Assembly: GCA_036336795.1 (NCBI GenBank)
Contig: JAYZFL010000007.1
Span: 20,674 to 84,673, forward strand
Length of the DNA stretch: 64,000 nucleotides
Source of the DNA: UBA822 sp036336795
GTDB taxonomy: Bacteria; Gemmatimonadota; Gemmatimonadetes; Longimicrobiales; Gaopeijiaceae
Direction: 5' to 3'
Shown: positions 16,942-24,285 of the stretch, one piece after another
Layout of the letters: each line of letters opens with the position of its first letter
Position numbering within the stretch: position 1 is the first letter of the stretch
Translations under genes and position numbers: made by a program
Notes under the pieces: generated by a model
What the model was told of the DNA's origin: nothing
Seen by the model: only the letters and a program-made list of their open reading frames with translations
The model's database searches: none

Positions 16942-17784
16942 TTGAGAAGTACTGGGCATTACGGCTTTGGTCAGATAAACCTCAGTTACAATATGACCCC
17001 ATGGGTCAAACGACTTCTGATCGCGAACACGATGGCTTTCGTGATCAGTCAGGTCGTCGGTCCCATGTTTGTTTTTGAATGGTTCGCATTCCAGCCCGCC
17101 AAGGTACTCGTCCGGCCGTGGGGTGTGCTCACATATATGTTCCTCCACGGCGACTTCTGGCATGTCTTCATGAACATGTTGGTCCTCTTTTTCTTCGGGC
17201 CTCCCTTGGAGTCGAAATGGGGATCTCGGGGGTTCATTCGGTACTATCTTGCGTGTGGTCTTGGTGGCGTGGCGCTCAGTTTCCTCTTTGTTTCCCACAC
17301 GATCATTGGTGCCTCGGCCGCTGTATACGGCGTCATGCTAGCTTTCGCGATGGCGTGGCCGGAAGCCCCGATCTATGTCTGGGGAATTTTCCCCGTGAAG
17401 GCCAAGTGGCTGGTCATGTTCCTTTTTCTTGTGACCTTCACGAGCGCTTTTGGCGGAGCTGGCGGAGGGGTCGCTCACTTCGCACACCTAGGTGGTTTTG
17501 TGGCTGGGTTCTTATATCTCAAGGCCGACTGGCGGGCTGCACGCGCAGTCCAGAACTTGGGCAAGGCAGCGCGGATCCGGCGATTTGCGATTGTTTCTCG
17601 AGAAGGAGTCAAGAGTGGCTCGAGTGATCGGCGTGAACAGGCGGATGCGGAACCTCAAGATGAAACAGTATTGGATGCTGTGGATCGGGTGCTGGACAAG
17701 ATCTCTGCTGAGGGTATGAGATCGCTTACGGAGGCCGAGAAGCGACTCCTGGACGAAGTGTCGAAGAAGCACCGCACGAACTGA
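16942..17784 (+). CDS. Rhomboid-family intramembrane serine protease
   Basis: A 280-residue membrane protein with about six helices. The catalytic Ser125 lies in GASAAVYG and His182 in AHFAHLGGF, and the loop motif HGDFWHVFMNM follows the first helix. The residue after the catalytic serine is Ala instead of the usual Gly of GxSG, a tolerated variant in many bacterial rhomboids. The soluble tail (residues 195-280) ends in the short rhomboid-associated motif around ISAEGMRSLTEAEKRLLDEV. The assigned start is TTG; an ATG 17 codons later (16993) would remove the first residues without touching a helix. Confidence 0.88.
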   Translation: MRSTGHYGFGQINLSYNMTPWVKRLLIANTMAFVISQVVGPMFVFEWFAFQPAKVLVRPWGVLTYMFLHGDFWHVFMNMLVLFFFGPPLESKWGSRGFIRYYLACGLGGVALSFLFVSHTIIGASAAVYGVMLAFAMAWPEAPIYVWGIFPVKAKWLVMFLFLVTFTSAFGGAGGGVAHFAHLGGFVAGFLYLKADWRAARAVQNLGKAARIRRFAIVSREGVKSGSSDRREQADAEPQDETVLDAVDRVLDKISAEGMRSLTEAEKRLLDEVSKKHRTN

Positions 17785-17815
17785 ATCTTCGTGGGGTCCC
17801 GGACTCGAAAATGTC

Positions 17816-17844
17816 TTGACCCCTATCGGTGCCCCATCTAGAAT
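17816..17844 (+). promoter_or_regulatory. Strong sigma-70-type promoter upstream of the EF-G paralogue
   Basis: TTGACC and TAGAAT are separated by exactly 17 bases, both matching consensus at five of six positions. This is the best promoter seen in the window. It predicts a leader of roughly 40 bases, with AGGAG a few bases before the ATG at 17894. Confidence 0.65.
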
Positions 17845-17893
17845 CACCGTCCCCTCGAAAAAGCGATATGGTACACACTTGCAGGAGACATAG

Positions 17894-19993
17894 ATGGGGT
17901 CCGTTAAAGAGTACGTAACTGATAAAATCAGGAATGTCGTCGTTCTGGGCCACGGTGGGACCGGAAAAACAACCCTCATTGACGCTCTCTGTTTCACTTC
18001 TGGGTCGTCACAGCGGAAAGGGAATGTCAGTGAGGGCCATGCCCTTACAATGTACACTGAGGAGGAGGCGAACCACGGTATCTCTCTCCAGTGTACACCG
18101 GCGTTTGCAGAGTACGCGGGGCACAAGATCAACCTGCTGGACACACCGGGCTTCATTGACTTCGTTGGAGAGATGCTAGCAGCTATACGGGTAGCGGACT
18201 CCGCGGTCATTGTCGTCAGCGCCACCTCCGGAGTGGAGGTAGGCACTGAAACTGTCTGGGAACATGCCGAAAGCCGGGGGATTCCCCGGCTTTTTTTTGT
18301 CTCGATGATGGACAAGGAGCATGCCTCCTTCGATCGCGTGTATCAGGAGATCAAGTCAAGGATGACTGAGAAGGTCGTTCCCGTGGAGATCCCGATCGGC
18401 GAAGGGCCCGACTTCCGTGGGATCATTAACCTCTTCAGTGGGCGCGCCCACATCTATAAGGCCGGAACGCAAACAGGCGAGTACGACGAGACCGACATCC
18501 CGGAAGATCTCCAAACGAAGTTCGACGACTGGGAGACCGAACTGCAGGAGACGCTTGCCACGACCGACGAACGCCTACTAGAGCAATATCTAGAGGGAGA
18601 GAAGATCACCCGCGAGGAGGCCATTGAGGCCATGGCCCTAGGGGTCGCACGGGGTGAAGTGATCCCACTCTTTTGTGGTTCTGCGGAGCAATCTTACGGG
18701 ATGAAAGCATTACTGAAGAAGATCGTCGAGCTTTGCCCCAGTCCGGCGGAGACCGGAGGCGAGCTGGCCCAGCGCGTGGGTGTGGAAGAAGAGGTCCTCC
18801 TCTCAGCTTCAGACGACGATATGTTCTCCGCTTTGATCTACAAGACGGCGGCTGAGCCACACGTAGGGGAGCTTTCGCACTTTCGAATCACCAGCGGGTC
18901 TGTGAGTAACGGGCAGGAGGTGAAAAATGGGGAGCGTGGCGGTACCGTGAAGCTGAACCACCTATCTGTGCCCATGGGGAGAGACCGCATTGAGGTTTCC
19001 AAGCTTCACGCGGGAGATCTAGGTGTGGTCGCAAAGCTCAAGGCTGCTCACACTAATGACACTCTCTGTGACATGTCCCGGCCTGTGGTTCTTGAAAAGA
19101 TCAAGTTTCCGGAGCCGGAGATCGCAGTGGCCATCAGAGGACGGGCCCGTGGTGACGAGGATAAGTTGGGCGAAGTTCTTCCAAAGCTCCACGAAGAAGA
19201 TCCTACCTTCGTGGCCGAGTTCGATCCGGAACTCCACCAGACGATCGCCCGAGGTCTAGGCGAGCTACATTTGACCGTCCAGATGGAGCGCATGCAGCGG
19301 AAATATGGAGTTGGTGTCGAGATGGAGCAGCCGAAAATCGGCTACCGTGAGACCATTACCAAGGAGGCCGAGGGGCAGGGTCGCCACAAGAAGCAATCCG
19401 GTGGACGGGGCCAATTCGGAGATTGCTGGATCCGCCTGAGGCCTAGGCCCTCCGGCCAGGGATATGAGTTCGTGAACAAAATCAAGGGTGGCGTGATTCC
19501 GACCAAGTTCGTCCCCTCGGTGAACAAGGGTATCGTAGAGGCGGCCCAGCGTGGAATCCTCGCCGGTTTCCCTTGCGTCGACTTCGAGGCGGAGTGCTAC
19601 GACGGATCGTACCATTCGGTAGACTCGAGCGATATTGCGTTTAAGCTGGCCGGGTCCACTGCGTTCAAGAACGTAGCAGGGAAATGCCGACCCGTAATCC
19701 TTGAGCCTATCATCGAGGTAACGGTAACCACACCTGACAACTACGTGGGTGATATCATGAGTGACATGAATCAGCGTCGCGGAAAGGTGCTCGGGATGGA
19801 GCCGTCCGGGGGCCGCACGACTGTCAAGGCTCTAGTGCCTGAAGCCGAGCTCTATAAGTATTCAACTTCGCTTCGAGCCATCACACAGGGCCGTGCGCAC
19901 CACAGCCGGAACTTCTCGGGATATGAGTCTGTCCCAGAGCATGAGGTGCCCAGGGTGATCGCAGCGTCAAAGGAAGCCTCCGAGGCGTCGTAA
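17894..19993 (+). CDS. Elongation factor G-like GTPase (EF-G2 type paralogue)
   Basis: A 699-residue translational GTPase with the EF-G domain order. Its G motifs are not canonical: G1 is GHGGTGKTT (19-27), G3 is DTPGFIDF (83-90) with Phe87 where catalytic His is expected, and the G4 position reads SMMD (137-140) instead of NKxD. The switch I motif is ANHGISL. These features mark the EF-G2/EF-G-like group rather than the main translocase FusA. The function of that group is not settled; a ribosome-associated or stress role is possible. It has its own strong promoter and is followed by yebC, itself a translation factor. Confidence 0.88.
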   Translation: MGSVKEYVTDKIRNVVVLGHGGTGKTTLIDALCFTSGSSQRKGNVSEGHALTMYTEEEANHGISLQCTPAFAEYAGHKINLLDTPGFIDFVGEMLAAIRVADSAVIVVSATSGVEVGTETVWEHAESRGIPRLFFVSMMDKEHASFDRVYQEIKSRMTEKVVPVEIPIGEGPDFRGIINLFSGRAHIYKAGTQTGEYDETDIPEDLQTKFDDWETELQETLATTDERLLEQYLEGEKITREEAIEAMALGVARGEVIPLFCGSAEQSYGMKALLKKIVELCPSPAETGGELAQRVGVEEEVLLSASDDDMFSALIYKTAAEPHVGELSHFRITSGSVSNGQEVKNGERGGTVKLNHLSVPMGRDRIEVSKLHAGDLGVVAKLKAAHTNDTLCDMSRPVVLEKIKFPEPEIAVAIRGRARGDEDKLGEVLPKLHEEDPTFVAEFDPELHQTIARGLGELHLTVQMERMQRKYGVGVEMEQPKIGYRETITKEAEGQGRHKKQSGGRGQFGDCWIRLRPRPSGQGYEFVNKIKGGVIPTKFVPSVNKGIVEAAQRGILAGFPCVDFEAECYDGSYHSVDSSDIAFKLAGSTAFKNVAGKCRPVILEPIIEVTVTTPDNYVGDIMSDMNQRRGKVLGMEPSGGRTTVKALVPEAELYKYSTSLRAITQGRAHHSRNFSGYESVPEHEVPRVIAASKEASEAS
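18271..18298 (+). terminator. Terminator-like hairpin inside the EF-G paralogue
   Basis: AAGCCGGGG pairs perfectly with CCCCGGCTT across a four-base loop, and T continues to 18298, giving an eight-T tract from 18291. This has the form of an intrinsic terminator, but it lies in frame within coding sequence around residues 126-135. It may cause partial early termination or be coincidental. Confidence 0.35.
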
Positions 19994-20048
19994 GGCGAAT
20001 ACGGCTATGGTGGTAGTAGTAGTGGTGGCACAAGAAGGAGGTAGTACG

Positions 20049-20795
20049 GTGTCTGGACACAGCAAGTGGGCGACGATCAAGCGCAAAAAGGCCGCGACTG
20101 ACGCCAAGCGCGGTAAGATCTTTACGAAGCTGATCCGCGAGATCACGGTGGCGGCCCGAGACGGTGGTGGTGATCCCGATTTCAATCCGCGACTTCGCCT
20201 TGGTGTGGACAATGCTAAAGCCGGCAATATGCCTGCGGAAAACATCACCCGGGCGATAAAGAAGGGTACCGGAGAGCTTGAGGGCGTAAGCTACGAGGAG
20301 ATCACCTATGAAGGGTACGGGCCGGGCGGGATAGCTCTTTACATAGAGACACTGACCGATAACCAAAAACGCACCGTAGCAGACGTGCGCCACATCCTGA
20401 CCAAGCTTGGCGGAAGCCTCGGTACGACGGGGTCGGTGGGCTGGCAGTTCGACCGTAAGGGTCAGATTTATGTGGATGCCTCTCGCTATACCGAGGAGTC
20501 GGTCTTCGAGGCTGCGATCGAGGCCGGGGCCGAGGATGTCGAGAGCGCGGGTGAGGAGTTCATCATCACGACCGAAGCGAGCACCTTCCCCAATGTGCAG
20601 GAGCGGATGAAGGCCGCGGGAATCGAATTCGAGCGGGCCGACCTCTCGTGGGTTCCCCAAAATGAGGTGCGCGTCGAGGGGAGAGATGGCGAAAAGCTCA
20701 TGAAACTCCTAGATGCCTTGGATGACATCGACGACGTACAGCAGGTTTCGTCTAACGCAGATATCGACGAAGAGATCCTTGCTCGGGCTATTTAG
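20049..20795 (+). CDS. yebC: YebC/PmpR-family protein (TACO1 family)
   Basis: A 248-residue member of the widely conserved YebC family. The N-terminus SGHSKWATIKRKKAATDAKR and the later NMPAENITRAIKKGTG are diagnostic. Family members have been described as transcription regulators and as factors relieving ribosome stalling at proline runs; which applies here is unknown. I chose GTG at 20049 because AAGGAGG lies eight bases upstream and the conserved N-terminus begins there. The frame remains open to an ATG at 20007, which would add a Val-rich tail. It is followed immediately by ruvC. Confidence 0.93.
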   Translation: MSGHSKWATIKRKKAATDAKRGKIFTKLIREITVAARDGGGDPDFNPRLRLGVDNAKAGNMPAENITRAIKKGTGELEGVSYEEITYEGYGPGGIALYIETLTDNQKRTVADVRHILTKLGGSLGTTGSVGWQFDRKGQIYVDASRYTEESVFEAAIEAGAEDVESAGEEFIITTEASTFPNVQERMKAAGIEFERADLSWVPQNEVRVEGRDGEKLMKLLDALDDIDDVQQVSSNADIDEEILARAI

Positions 20796-21287
20796 GTGAA
20801 TTCTGAGCTGATTCTTGGCATTGATCCGGGAACGGCTATTACCGGGTACGGCGTTGTCGCTAAGGAGTGCGGCAGCGCTATTTTGTTGGTGGAGTGTGGA
20901 GTAGTGCGGACGTCAACTGACGAGACTTTGGCGGTCCGAATTAGGGAGATCTACGATGAGGTTACTGAGATTATTGACCGTCACGGGCCCTCGGTGATCG
21001 TGGTCGAGGACGTCTTCCTAGGAAAGAACGTACAGAGCGCCCTCAAGCTCGGACATGCCCGTGGCGCTATACTCCTTGCTGCGGCGTTGGCAGAGATTCC
21101 GGTTGCCGAATATACACCCCGAGAGATCAAGAAGGCCGTAGTGGGAAACGGTAACGCGACCAAGGAACAGGTGGGCTTCATGGTGCAGCAGCAGCTCCGG
21201 CTCAAGACGGTTCCCACACCGTCCGATGCGGCCGATGGAGTGGCTGCAGCGCTGTGCTATTGCGTCATGGGAACGCTAAAAGTGTGA
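20796..21287 (+). CDS. ruvC: Holliday junction resolvase RuvC
   Basis: A 163-residue endonuclease that cuts four-way DNA junctions during recombinational repair. The first catalytic Asp is in LGIDPGTAITGYG, the catalytic Glu is in IVVEDVFLGKN, and the C-terminal acidic pair is in PSDAADGVAAAL. The start is GTG directly after the yebC stop with no gap, so translation is likely coupled. It heads ruvC-ruvA-ruvB. Confidence 0.96.
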   Translation: MNSELILGIDPGTAITGYGVVAKECGSAILLVECGVVRTSTDETLAVRIREIYDEVTEIIDRHGPSVIVVEDVFLGKNVQSALKLGHARGAILLAAALAEIPVAEYTPREIKKAVVGNGNATKEQVGFMVQQQLRLKTVPTPSDAADGVAAALCYCVMGTLKV

Positions 21288-21335
21288 GGGCGTGTTCGGC
21301 AGTTCTGTTCACGTGCCTCCCACTCAGGTGCACCT

Positions 21336-21926
21336 GTGATTAGTCGTCTCAGAGGCACGCTCCTATCTCGCGAGCCCGACTACGTCGAGGTGGAGACGGC
21401 CGGAGGCGTGGTGTACGAGGTACAAATTCCACTTTCGATCCTAGAATACCTACCCACACCACCTGCGCCGGAGTTCGAGATTCGCATACTCCAGGTAGTC
21501 CGGGAGGACTCAGTCAAGCTCTACGGTTTCATGGAGCTCCATGAACGCGAGCTGTTCGCTCGACTCTTGGGGGCGTCCGGGGTGGGGCCCAAGGTGGCTT
21601 TGGCCATGCTCTCTACCTACTCGGCGCCGCGTCTGGCTCGTGTTTTGGTCGAGAAGGATGTGAACGCCCTTAAGCAAGTAAGCGGGATCGGAAAGAAAAC
21701 CGCTGAGCGTATAATCCTCGAGTTGACGGATAAGATTGAGGACCTCGCGATCGGTCTGGAGGGCGAATCGGCCGGCCCATCGTCTAGAGCGCAGGAAGCG
21801 GTAGCAGCGCTGGTAGCTTTGGGGTATGAGTTCGTGGACGCGGACACAGCCGTTCGGAGTGCTATAGCCGATAGTGATGTAGGAGACATCGATGAGTTAG
21901 TCCGCCGGGTGTTAGCGAAAGGTTGA
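21336..21926 (+). CDS. ruvA: Holliday junction DNA helicase subunit RuvA
   Basis: A 196-residue junction-binding subunit. Domain I begins MISRLRGTLLSREPDYVEVE. The central double helix-hairpin-helix is seen as LLGASGVGPKVALAML and VSGIGKKTAERIILEL, and the C-terminal RuvB-binding domain has AVAALVALGYE. The start is GTG, 48 bases after ruvC. Length and domain order are standard. Confidence 0.96.
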   Translation: MISRLRGTLLSREPDYVEVETAGGVVYEVQIPLSILEYLPTPPAPEFEIRILQVVREDSVKLYGFMELHERELFARLLGASGVGPKVALAMLSTYSAPRLARVLVEKDVNALKQVSGIGKKTAERIILELTDKIEDLAIGLEGESAGPSSRAQEAVAALVALGYEFVDADTAVRSAIADSDVGDIDELVRRVLAKG

Positions 21927-21957
21927 CCATGACGACGAGCACGAAGGCCACGGTAAG

Positions 21958-23001
21958 ATGACCGAGCGACACGAGGTCACCACACCCGAGGCGCTTCCGG
22001 AAGACACCACAGTAGAGCCGTCCCTCCGGCCGCAGCGCCTAGAAGAATTTATCGGCCAAGACAAAGTCCGGGAGACTCTGTCGATCGCTATCGAAGCCGC
22101 CAGACAGCGTCGAGAACCCCTGGACCACCTACTCTTCCACAGCCCGCCGGGACTTGGTAAGACCACGTTAGCCTCTCTCATCGCTCGCGAGATGGGGGCT
22201 AGCTTTAAGGGTACGTCGGGGCCTGTCCTAGAGAAGCCTGCGGACTTGGTGGGAATGCTTACCAACCAACGGGAAGGAGATGTGATTTTCATCGACGAGA
22301 TCCACCGGCTTCGACCCATTATTGAGGAATTCTTGTACCCCGCCATGGAGGATTGGCGGGTGGAAATCCGGCTAGCTGATGGACCTCGAGCTCAAACCAT
22401 GACTATGGACATCGAGAAGTTCACGCTTGTGGGGGCCACCACTCGATTCGGGCTCCTCACTGCACCCATGCGAGCGCGCTTTGGCATCATCCAGCGCCTA
22501 AACTTCTATCCACCCCAAGAGTTAGCTGTGATCGTGGCTCGGAGCTCAGAGATTATAGGAGTGGAGTGCTCGACGAAGGGTGCCCGCATCCTCGCCCACA
22601 GGGCCCGTGGAACCCCTCGAGTGGCCAACCGACTGCTCCGCCGGGTCCGAGATTTTGCTCAGGTGAGGGCTGAGGGTGTGATTACCGAGGCGGTGGCTGA
22701 GGAAGCTCTGGCTATGCTGGACGTGGACGAGTATGGGTTAGACGAGATGGACACACGCGTACTCAAGACCCTCATTGAGAAGTTCGAGGGCGGTCCTGTG
22801 GGGCTCCAGACCCTGGCTGTGGCTTTGGGGGAGGATGTCTCCACACTGGAAGAGGTCTACGAGCCATTCCTCATCCAAGAGGGTTTCATCATGAGGACGC
22901 CGCGTGGACGGGTGGCTACAGTTCGAGCCTACGAGCGGTTTGGGTACAAAGCGCCGTGGGAAGATGGGCCCGGCGGTAGCCAGTCATCGTTGTTTGGGTG
23001 A
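21958..23001 (+). CDS. ruvB: Holliday junction branch-migration ATPase RuvB
   Basis: A 347-residue AAA+ motor that drives branch migration with RuvA. Walker A is PPGLGKTTLA, preceded by Ser where most RuvB have Gly. Walker B is FIDEIHRL. The C-terminal winged-helix domain ends LIQEGFIMRTPRGRVAT, the family signature. About 30 bases separate it from ruvA. The 127 bases after it hold nothing recognisable before queA. Confidence 0.96.
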   Translation: MTERHEVTTPEALPEDTTVEPSLRPQRLEEFIGQDKVRETLSIAIEAARQRREPLDHLLFHSPPGLGKTTLASLIAREMGASFKGTSGPVLEKPADLVGMLTNQREGDVIFIDEIHRLRPIIEEFLYPAMEDWRVEIRLADGPRAQTMTMDIEKFTLVGATTRFGLLTAPMRARFGIIQRLNFYPPQELAVIVARSSEIIGVECSTKGARILAHRARGTPRVANRLLRRVRDFAQVRAEGVITEAVAEEALAMLDVDEYGLDEMDTRVLKTLIEKFEGGPVGLQTLAVALGEDVSTLEEVYEPFLIQEGFIMRTPRGRVATVRAYERFGYKAPWEDGPGGSQSSLFG

Positions 23002-23128
23002 AGGTGTGTACGACTGGCATGAGAGAGAATCGTTGGTCTGTGGATGGGGGGTTTCGGGAGAACGCGCGGTAACTGTGACACGGATTCTGGACCTGACGTA
23101 GGCGTGTGATAGAGGGATCAGGTATTCT

Positions 23129-24205
23129 GTGAAGGACGGCACACGGGTCTCTGATTACGAATACGATCTTCCCTTTGGGCGGATAGCTCGATACCCGACC
23201 GAGCGCCGGGATCGCAGTCGGTTACTCGTGGCGCCTCGGAATGGCGGGCCGTTCCAGCATAGGGTTTTCTCCGATTTGGTTGACCTGCTCAATCCAGGTG
23301 ATGTTCTGGTAGTGAACGAGAGCCAAGTCAACTCTGTACGGCTGCTGGGGCGTAAACCCACAGGCGCGTATTCAGAGATTCTGTTACTCCGGCCCTGCAC
23401 CCGGGGTCGCGTTGTTTCGGCTCTCAATCCAGAATCGGACGAGCCGACCATGTGGGAAGCACTGGTGCGGCCCGGTGGCAAGCTGAAGCCAGGCCGTGTA
23501 GTGAACATCGCTCCGGGTTTCGAAGTTCAAATCGTGGATGGCATGACGGGAGGTGGGAGGATCGTAAGGCTAGTAGTGGAAGGCTCGATCCGGGAGGCGC
23601 TGTCAGCGCACGGCCACGTCCCTCTCCCACCTTACCTGGAGAGGGAGGACGAATCGTTGGACCGGGAGCGCTATCAGACCGTGTATGCACGCGTTCCCGG
23701 ATCGGCAGCAGCACCCACCGCGGGGTTACACTTCACTCCCGAGTTGTTGGATGCAATTGACGCTAGGGGGGTGGAGCGAGTAGCGGTCACCCTGGATGTG
23801 GGCGTGGGGACGTTCAGGCCTGTTGAGGTTGAGGATCCCGCCGAGCATGAGATGCACCATGAGAGCTATTTCGTGTCTACAGAAACGGCGAGAGTGATCA
23901 ACGCTGCGCGGGCGGAGGGACGGCTTGTCTGGGCAGTCGGCACCACGGTGGTGCGGACTCTTGAGAGTACAGCCCGTGAAGGGTTGGTGAGAGCGGGGGG
24001 CGGAGTGACGGATTTATTCATTCGTCCTCCCTACCATTTCCTAGTGGTAGACGGACTACTGACGAACTTTCACCTACCGCGGTCCACTCTCTTGATGCTA
24101 GTAGCGGCGTTCGGTGGATACGAGCGCACACTGGACGTTTACAGGGAAGCAATCCGTGAGAGCTATCGCTTCTACTCTTATGGTGATGCGATGGCGATAG
24201 GGTGA
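23129..24205 (+). CDS. queA: tRNA preQ1(34) S-adenosylmethionine ribosyltransferase-isomerase
   Basis: A 358-residue enzyme that transfers the ribosyl part of SAM onto preQ1 in tRNA, giving epoxyqueuosine. The signatures are YDLPFGRIARYPTERRDRSR at the N-terminus, AAPTAGLHFTPELLDAI in the middle and TNFHLPRSTLLMLVAAFGG near the end. The start is GTG. The tgt gene for the preceding step of the same pathway lies about 4.5 kb downstream on the same strand, separated by two minus-strand genes. Confidence 0.95.
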   Translation: MKDGTRVSDYEYDLPFGRIARYPTERRDRSRLLVAPRNGGPFQHRVFSDLVDLLNPGDVLVVNESQVNSVRLLGRKPTGAYSEILLLRPCTRGRVVSALNPESDEPTMWEALVRPGGKLKPGRVVNIAPGFEVQIVDGMTGGGRIVRLVVEGSIREALSAHGHVPLPPYLEREDESLDRERYQTVYARVPGSAAAPTAGLHFTPELLDAIDARGVERVAVTLDVGVGTFRPVEVEDPAEHEMHHESYFVSTETARVINAARAEGRLVWAVGTTVVRTLESTAREGLVRAGGGVTDLFIRPPYHFLVVDGLLTNFHLPRSTLLMLVAAFGGYERTLDVYREAIRESYRFYSYGDAMAIG

Positions 24206-24229
24206 AGATGCGCACACGGGAATCTTCAC
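24202..24229. repeat. Inverted repeat between convergent genes
   Basis: GTGAAGAT and ATCTTCAC flank a 12-base loop at the end of queA, facing the minus-strand DUF5916 gene. It could form a transcript-end hairpin, but no T tract follows on either side. Confidence 0.2.
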
Positions 24230-24285
24230 GGCGGTTTCGTCGCGCCACCCCCCACCAGCAAGGGTGCGATTAAGACCAACAGCGA

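Noticed and set aside
23101..23128. Short frame running from ruvB into the gap before queA
   Set aside because: It is an alternate frame of the ruvB end and continues into non-coding sequence with no family match.
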